Source of the DNA: Hypomesus transpacificus
Taxonomy: Eukaryota > Chordata > Actinopteri > Osmeriformes > Osmeridae
Assembly (NCBI RefSeq): GCF_021917145.1
Contig: NC_061076.1
Span: 1,655,032 to 1,719,031, forward strand
Direction of reading: 5' to 3'
Length of the DNA: 64,000 nucleotides
The position numbers and the translations under genes are program-made. The first letter of the stretch is position 1. Every line of letters begins with the position of its first letter. The notes beneath the pieces are model-generated. The model saw only the letters and a list, made by a program, of their open reading frames with translations. It was not told where the DNA came from and did no database searches. This document shows positions 58,312 to 64,000 of the stretch, piece after piece.

Positions 58312-60914
58312 CTCTCCCCATCTCTTTCTCTCTCTCCCTCACTCTGTGTTTCCATCCCAACACCCATTCATCAGTGCTATAGCTTTTGTCACCATGGAAA
58401 CAGGGCTAGCAGCATCCCTAGGCTGTCGGCAGGTCTGTATCCAGTCTGACGGCCCCTGCGGCTTCAGCAGGTCAGCCAGACCAGCCTCGGCCCCGGCCTC
58501 TTAACAGCCTCTCCAACAGACCGAGCCTTCAACAGTCGCAGCCTCTAACAGTCTCAGCCTCTAATAGCCTTAGCTCTCAAACCCAGTTTCAACCTCGATC
58601 AGCAGTTTACTGTGTGTGTGTTTACTGTGTGTTTACTGTCTCTCTCCCTGCCTGTCTCTGTCTGTCTCTCTGCCATCTGTCTGCCTTCCCGCCTCTCTGC
58701 CTCTCTGCCTCTCTGCCTTCCTGCCTCTCTGCCTTCCTGCCTCTCTGCCTTCCTGCCTCTCTGCCTCTCTGCCTTCCTGCCTGTGTACCTCTCTGCCATC
58801 CTGCCTCCCTGGCTCTTTGCCTTCCTGCCTCTCTACCTTTCTGCCTCTCTGCCTTCCTGCCTCTCTACCTCTCTGCCTTCCTGCCTCTCTGCCATCCTGC
58901 CTCCCTGGCTCTCTACCTCTCTGCCATCCTCCCTCTCTGCCTTCCTGCCTCCCTGGCTCTCTGCCTTCCTGCCTCCCTGGCTCTCTGCCTGTCCTCAGGT
59001 CCAGGATCTAACCACTTCTATACCCATCACTATCCTCTCCTCCCCAGTATTAATCAAAATTAGCCAACAGGGTTACATAACCAGGCTGTCATAGTCTCCC
59101 AGCCTAACTCCACACTAATCTGGTTCCCGAATCCTGTCCACACAAATCAAAACTGTTTCTGCACATTATCCTACAACTCTAATGACTAACAGGATATACT
59201 GTTCACTCTCTATTAATGTGTCAGCATGCAGTAATGTTGGCTAACATTTGCTATGATGATGATGAGGAATGATTTGGGTGATATTGTACAATGTGTCTGT
59301 ATTTGTGTGTGTGCATGTTTAGTAATGTGTGTGGGCATGTGCTCAATGATGTTTGTGTGTGTTTTTGTATGCATATATGCGCCTTAGTGTGTGTGTGCAT
59401 GTGTGTGCGTATATGCATGTTTGTTGATGTGTGTATATATGTGTGTGTGTATATGTGTGTATATACAGTATATATCTGCCTTGGCTCTCAGGTAGACTTG
59501 TGTTTACCTGCATGGGATGTTGTGCTGCCTGCCGGTGTGGACCTCTGGGGGATGGGTTATTGTATCACACACACACACAGCATTCAGTACACACACACAC
59601 ACACACACACACATTCAGTACACACACACACATTCAGTACACACACACACACGAGAACCCACCCTCAGCCTACTCGGAAGAGAGCTAGAACAAATTCTAA
59701 AATTACCCACAGCTGTCGACAAGACCACGCATGTGTGATCATTTCCAGCGATCTCAGAACCTTTTCGCGTTTTTCTAACGAGTTATTTATAGAAGTACCC
59801 ACACTGGCCAGTCGCCTGCCAGACGAAAAGTGAAACACCTTGATCACTCTGGGATGGGTCCCGTTAGCGTGAGAGGATGCAGTTTGGACCAACCAGCTCG
59901 TCAGCCAGCTGTATTTGTGCTGGTGCGGCTGTAGGAGGAAGCCTGGGAGAAACGGATTAGCTGTCATCCTGGATGGAAGACACCCTGATTAAGAGTAATG
60001 CAGGAGTCAATAGTCTGAGTTGTTCTCTGGGCTGTAGTCTACAGCACACTACGCACCGCACGTTCTCAGCCAAACACACGCGTGTGCAGGCACGCACACA
60101 TTCCCACAGACACGCACACAACAAATATTTGCACATAGGTGCAGACACACACGCACGCACACACACACACACAGTGGAGAGGGGTGAGATGAAACAAAAC
60201 GTTTTAATCTGAACATCTGTTCAAATACACAGAGGGACTATCTTCATCCTAGAATACCTATAGTCATATATATTTATATTCCTCGCAAGGTTCAAATTGA
60301 GGAAGGAGGAGGGAGAGAGAGAGAATGGAAAGAGGGATGGAGAGATGGAGAGAGGGATGGAGAGAGGGATGGAGAGAGGGATGGAGAGATGGAGAGAGGG
60401 ATGGAGAGAGGGATGGAGAGATGGAGAGATGGAGAGAGGGATGGAGAGATGGAGAGAGGGATGGAGAGAGGGAGAGAGGGATGGAGAGAGGGATGGAGAG
60501 AGGGATGGAGAGATGGAGAGAGAGATGGAGAGAGACACACGAGGAGACACAGAAGCATTGTGGTGAAAAACAGCTGCCAAATCTGATTCTTGTCCCTGGT
60601 GTGATGACAGATGGTTACAGGAGAAGAGATTCTGTATTCACCACTTACACACACAACTGAGTGAGCGAGAGAGAGACAGAGACAGAGAGAGAGACAGAGA
60701 GAGAGACAGAGCGAGCGAAAAAGAGGGAAAGAAGAAATAGATGTTGACAGAGAGGAAAAGAACGAGTGGGGAAAAAAGAGAGGCAGAACAAAGGAGAAAG
60801 GAAAGACAGAATAAAAGACGACAAAACAAAGATACACAAATGGAGGATGGACAGATGAAGAGTGAGAGATAGATAGATGGAGAGACAGGCAAGCAGAGAG
60901 AGAAAGACGAAGAC

Positions 60915-60989
<75 letters not shown>

Positions 60990-61204
60990 CAGAGAGACAG
61001 AGAGCAAAGAGAGATGAAAAGACCAGAGAGAGGAGGCTGGAAGCTGGAGGCTGGAGGCTGGAGGGTACTCACTGTGATCTTGGTCTCCTTCATCTCCTTG
61101 GGGGGCTTCCTGGCTGGTGAGGCAGCTCCAGGGGGCTGGGGGGTTAAACAAGACGTGTCGTCAAAGCTCTCCTCGGTGTCAAAACTAGCCTCCATCATTG
61201 TCAT
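48095..61204 (-). CDS. gas7: Growth arrest-specific 7, short isoform (F-BAR protein), 10 coding exons
   Basis: GAS7 is a PCH/F-BAR protein that binds membrane and actin and drives neurite and lamellipodium growth. Exons: 61073-61204, 53156-53248, 52208-52323, 51475-51549, 51187-51265, 50248-50379, 49714-49837, 48697-48776, 48490-48588, 48095-48208. They sum to 1044 nt (347 aa) with all phases closing. The F-BAR/FCH part runs from about residue 55 to 310 ([65 protein letters not shown]). The tail ends [18 protein letters not shown]. The first exon encodes [20 protein letters not shown], with an in-frame TGA 9 nt upstream of the ATG, so this form has neither SH3 nor WW domain; those exons would lie right of the window. 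One extra His (FREHNFKK) is inserted relative to the remembered human sequence. Confidence 0.93.
49186..49315. repeat. (GA)n microsatellite, gas7 intron
   Basis: GA repeat with ACAGA and TAGA breaks between the exons at 48697 and 49714; a shorter impure one covers 49496-49575. Confidence 0.93.
49995..50095. repeat. AGTCCAACCTAGCACAGCCT imperfect repeat
   Basis: About eight short units of CTAGCACAGC / CCAGCCCTAGTC in a gas7 intron. Confidence 0.7.
51600..51780. repeat. Imperfect GAATGTTCCACATGGAATAT repeat
   Basis: Five to six diverged units of 28-35 bp with the core ATGTTCC(A/G)CAT, in the gas7 intron left of the exon at 51475-51549 in transcript order. Confidence 0.75.
52088..52200. repeat. 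(GA)n microsatellite, gas7 intron
   Basis: GA run of about 80 bp then GAAAAAGAGA units, ending next to the donor of exon 52208-52323. Confidence 0.95.
53540..53664. repeat. (GA)n followed by a G run
   Basis: Impure GA from 53540, pure GA at 53606-53648, then about 18 G. Confidence 0.92.
54000..54125. repeat. ACAGACAGGCAGGAAtagac-type repeat
   Basis: Two units of about 58 bp, each with GGAAGACAGCCATACAGGCA. Confidence 0.88.
54402..54455 (-). mobile_element. SINE tail fragment, gas7 intron
   Basis: CATTTAGCAGAGGCTTCTAT followed by CCAAAGCGAC, the tail shared with the SINEs at 20755 and 37016, in minus orientation. Confidence 0.6.
55538..55815. repeat. ACGCACACACAGACATGCAC repeat
   Basis: CA-based higher-order repeat: short units combine into about 60-bp blocks containing ACACAGACTAGCACA, present four times. 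Confidence 0.9.
56365..57285. repeat. Large CTCACCTCCTCACCTCCTCT minisatellite
   Basis: About 900 bp of 8-, 17- and 25-bp pyrimidine-rich units (CACCTCCT / CTCCCT / CCACACATC), purine-poor throughout. It creates a 349-codon open frame on plus that is not a gene. Confidence 0.95.
57315..57385. repeat. Telomere-like CCCTAACCCT repeat
   Basis: Four units of about 18 bp, CCCCTCTAACCCTAACCCTC, each with two CCCTAA hexamers. Confidence 0.92.
57850..58335. repeat. Long (CT)n block
   Basis: About 480 bp of CT repeat, broken about ten times by TGTGTCTCTCCCCAT. All three frames are open on both strands for compositional reasons. Confidence 0.95.
58640..58995. repeat. CTGCCTCTCTGCCTTC minisatellite
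   Basis: About 40 units of 8-9 bp (CTGCCTTC / CTGCCTCT), with CCTGGCTC variants to the right. Confidence 0.93.
60308..60540. repeat. GGATGGAGAGAGG minisatellite
   Basis: Units of 7-13 bp, GAGAGATG and GAGAGAGGGATG, about 230 bp. Confidence 0.93.
60915..60985. repeat. (GA)n microsatellite
   Basis: Pure GA of about 65 bp, about 90 bp from the short-form gas7 first exon donor. Confidence 0.95.
61073..61135 (-). other. gas7: Possible internal-exon form of the gas7 first exon
   Basis: A phase-0 acceptor (TTTAACCCCCCAG) at 61136-61138 would turn the downstream part of the first exon into a 21-codon internal exon ([21 protein letters not shown]), equivalent to the Ser/Lys segment before the F-BAR domain in longer GAS7 isoforms. 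Confidence 0.45.
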
Positions 61205-61308
61205 CCACCCTCAACACTCTCTTTGCTGGTCTTTTCTTTCTGTCTGTTTGCCTCTCTCTCTCTCACTATATGTCTGTCTGCCTGTCTGTCTCTCTCTCTC
61301 TTTGTTTC

Positions 61309-61345
<37 letters not shown>

Positions 61346-62754
61346 GTTTCTCTGCCTGTCTGTCTCTCCTTACTCCTGTCTCTCTCTCTACCTCACTTGG
61401 CTCTGCTGCTCTGTCTGAGCTGGGGAAAGCCCTTTGCTGCTGACAGAGTCTGCCTCCGCCACTCCCCCCCCCTCCCCCCCACCCCCAGCCTGCTCTGACT
61501 GGCCACCGTCGGGGGAGGGGAGGGGCGTCATGGGGGGTTGGGGGGAGGGGAGAGGGGACGGTGAGGAGGAGAGGGGGAGGTGAGGAGGGAGGAGGAGAGG
61601 TCCAGAAAACGTGACGAGGCGAGCCTGCAGTTCAGCTGCTGTCAGAGGGGATGAAGGGATGGATGAGAGAAAAGAAGAGAAAGGGGGGGGAGACAGGGAT
61701 GGAGAGAGGAGAGGTGGGTGAGGACAGGGGAGAGGAGAGAAAGACGGAGAAAGGAGAGAGATGGAGGGATGAGGATGGAAGTGGAGAGAGGGAAGGTGGA
61801 GAGATGTGATGAGAGAAAGATGTATTGCTGCCTCACTACTTTCCCCACACACCGACTACTGAAGCAACACAAAGATGGAGACACGCGCGTTTTGGAAAGT
61901 GTGGAAGAGTGTGAGAGAAGAAGGGAAAGTGAGAAAGAAAGTGAGCGAGAAAGAGAGAGAAACTGTGAGGCGGGAGGTTATTTTGTGCCACACACACACA
62001 CCCCCTCCTCCCTTTCTCTAGAGAGAGGATACGAAACGTGAATAAGGGAGGAGAGGAGGGTGGTAAAAGAGAGGTGGAGTGTGAGAGAGACAGGATGTGG
62101 GGCGGGGGCGGGGTTGTGAGAAATGGCTGAATGATGAACGCTCAAAGGCTAATTACAAAACTGGAGGCTGGAAGAGAGGAGAGTGAGAAAAAGAGGGGGA
62201 GGCGGGAGAGGAGGAGAGGCGGAGGAAAACACACCCTCCCTGCCAACGAGCAGACTGTGGGATGACGCTGTGTGTGTGTGTGTGTGTGTGTGTTTGTGAG
62301 CAGTAATAAGGTTAGCTCTTAAGAAATGTGTGTGCGTGTGTTTTTAAAACTCTAAAAGGTACACATTGTGTACAGTACATATCTGTAAAAGTGTTAATGG
62401 GTGCATCTAAAACATTTGTTTAGGTACTGTATGTCGGTGAAAGGGCACCAGAAATTGTGTGTGTGGTTGTGTGCAGTGTTTGCCATGCGCATTGCTCCAG
62501 CCCCACTGTTTTCATTTCTTGATATATATTTTTTTGATTTTCATTTCCACCAGAGGCATCAGGCAAACACTCTCACACAGTAAACACACACACACACACG
62601 CAGTCCGGAGCCGAGTAGCTATCTAGCACAAGCACAAACGCTCCAGGGAGCACAGCCCTGCTCCACCTTTACCTGCGTAGACCAGCACAAACTGAGACAA
62701 CAACACTGTCTCCATCTCTCTCTCTCAGCCTTCTCCTCTACCTTCCCTCCCTCA

Positions 62755-63045
62755 ATGTCTCTCTTTCTGTGTCTGTCTCTCTCCTTCTCTCCCTGTGTCT
62801 GTCCATGTCCATCTCTCCCTGTGTCTGTCTCTCTCCTTCTCTCCCTGTGTCTGTCCATGTCCATCTCTCTCTCCTTCTCTCCCTGTGTCTGTCTCTCTCC
62901 TTCTCTCCCTGTGTCTGTCCATGTCCATCTCTCCCTGTGTCTGTCTCTCTCCTTCTCTCCCTGTGTCTGTCCATGTCCATCTCTCCCTGTGTCTGTCTCT
63001 CTCCTTCTCTCCCTGTGTCTGTCCATGTCCATCTCTCTCTCTTTC
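62755..63045. repeat. Minisatellite CTCCCTGTGTCTGTCCATGT, higher-order
   Basis: Units of about 34-60 bp combining CTCTCCTTCTCTCCCTGTGT and CTGTCCATGTCCATCT; about five composite copies. Confidence 0.93.
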
Positions 63046-63407
63046 TCGCTCTCTGATTTTCTCTCCCCCCCCGTTTCCTCCCAGTCTTTCTCACACAAAG
63101 CAAAACCCTAAAAACATCTTCAAGCTTATCTCTCACCTTGGTTGCGCAGAACATCCCTAAAGATGTCTCCAGCCTTCCCGACCAGCCCAGCCCTTCAAGG
63201 ATGCTCCAGCCTTCACAATTCAACCCAGTCCTGTCGCTCTGATCGAGCCCAGATCCAGGCTCTAGTTTGGGCTACGGTGATCCGATCTGGCCAGCCTCTT
63301 GGCCCAGACCCAGACCTCCCAGAGCTCCCAATATGAGATGACTCTCTGGCTGGCTTCCTCTCAGCAACTGACGAGCCCTGGAGTATGTGTGTATATGCAT
63401 ATATGCC

Positions 63408-63439
<32 letters not shown>

Positions 63440-63589
63440 CGAATGTCTGTGTGTGTTTCTGCTCTAAATATCTTCCTATATGGCCCAGGTCTGTCTGCCT
63501 GTACAGCTACTCTGTTCTCCTGTGTTGTATGTGCTAGCGATAGGATCTGTCCCCACATGACTGGTGCCTGGTCATGTGGGCTGGATGGG

Positions 63590-63690
63590 ATCTGACTGAA
63601 CCAGACTGGATTGGCTTGGACTGGACTGGGTTATACTGGACCAGACTGGACTGGATTATGCTGGACTGGACTTGACTGGACGTACGGTTA
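63590..63690. repeat. CTGGACTGGA-type repeat
   Basis: About ten degenerate units of 5-10 bp, TGGACTGGA / CCAGACTGGA. Confidence 0.8.
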
Positions 63691-63754
63691 TGGCTAAGAA
63701 TATCAACCTGTGCCAAGTCCAGGAAAAAGGTTGCAATCGGTGTCTGGGAAAATG

Positions 63755-63852
63755 TGTGATCTAGAACCAGGCCTAATCTAGAACCGGGCCTAATCTAGAA
63801 CCGGGCCTAATCTAGAACCAGGCTTAATCTAGAACCAGGCTTAATCTAGAAC
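63755..63852. repeat. 18-bp minisatellite CTAGAACCAGGCTTAAT
   Basis: Six units of 18 bp, the first variants with GGGCCTAAT, the last with GGCTTAAT. Confidence 0.92.
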
Positions 63853-64000
63853 TACTGAGGCAGTAGAGAGGACGCAGACACAAGGCTGTAGAGAGGAGGC
63901 AATAGAGGCAGTAGAAGGGAGTCAATAGAGGGAGTAGAGGCAGTGGATGCAGGAAAGTAGTAGAGAGACAGAAGGAGAGGCATTAGAGGCAGTAGAGGGG

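Larger units (their letters stand above)
53249..61072. other. Large first intron of the short gas7 form
   Basis: About 7.8 kb without an exon. Nearly half is tandem repeat (listed separately). The unique parts at 54130-55500 and 59000-60300 show no family-like reading frame. Confidence 0.6.
61205..64000. other. Sequence upstream of the short gas7 start
   Basis: No coding exon is seen on either strand. The first few hundred bases should hold the promoter of the short isoform: CT/TGTC repeats, then purine-rich sequence to 62250. Beyond it are a GT tract, a 34-bp minisatellite and short tandem repeats at the right edge. Confidence 0.5.

Noticed and set aside
57764-58504. 246-codon Ser-Leu-rich frame and Arg-Glu frames opposite
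   Set aside because: (CT)n repeat translated; all frames open.
62619-63223. Arg/Asp/Glu/Gln-rich minus frames of about 160 codons
   Set aside because: They are the CTCCCTGTGTCTGTCCATGT minisatellite read in reverse, not an SR-like protein.

Overview
The window is nuclear DNA from a ray-finned fish. Genes are split into many exons with clean GT-AG borders, the encoded proteins are vertebrate-specific families, and introns and gaps are packed with (GT)n, (GA)n and longer tandem repeats. There are also fish-type tRNA-derived SINEs and a PIF/Harbinger DNA transposon. A smelt-like species is possible, but the sequence does not settle the order. No prokaryotic, organellar or viral gene was seen.

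Layout, left to right. (1) 1-7254, minus: mprip, myosin phosphatase Rho-interacting protein; the first 13 coding exons, running off the left edge. (2) 9208-18570, minus: u2af2, the large U2 snRNP auxiliary factor subunit; all 11 coding exons (486 aa). Its intron 7 holds a 3,042-bp Harbinger element (12758-15799) with an intact spliced Myb-like gene and a decayed transposase. (3) 20036-22669, plus: dhrs7c, a membrane-anchored short-chain dehydrogenase (322 aa). (4) 23213-23899, plus: a natd1-like GNAT acetyltransferase (134 aa). (5) 26947-29989, plus: a heparan sulfate 3-O-sulfotransferase of the HS3ST3/HS3ST2 type (374 aa). (6) 30869-35542, minus: gsg1l2, a four-pass claudin-like protein (313 aa). 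(7) 42066-43234, plus: rcvrn, recoverin (203 aa). (8) 48095-61204, minus: gas7, an F-BAR protein, here a short 347-aa form with its own first exon. The remaining 2.8 kb on the right is simple repeat and apparently non-coding sequence upstream of that gas7 start.

Most of these genes (mprip, dhrs7c, natd1, hs3st3, gsg1l2, rcvrn, gas7) have human counterparts on 17p, so the block is largely conserved vertebrate synteny. u2af2 is the outsider, since human U2AF2 is on chromosome 19. The genes do not form one pathway: two act on actin and membrane shape (mprip, gas7), one on splicing, one in muscle retinoid/redox metabolism, one on heparan sulfate and one in photoreceptor calcium signalling.

The most unusual structure is in u2af2 intron 7. 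A minisatellite begins exactly at the exon 7 splice donor, and its units repeat the exon-end/donor sequence, giving a row of decoy 5' splice sites in the gene for a splicing factor. The Harbinger element later inserted into that array. No previously undescribed multi-gene system was found. All exon borders were read by eye from splice signals, reading phase and remembered family sequences; no alignment or search was run.
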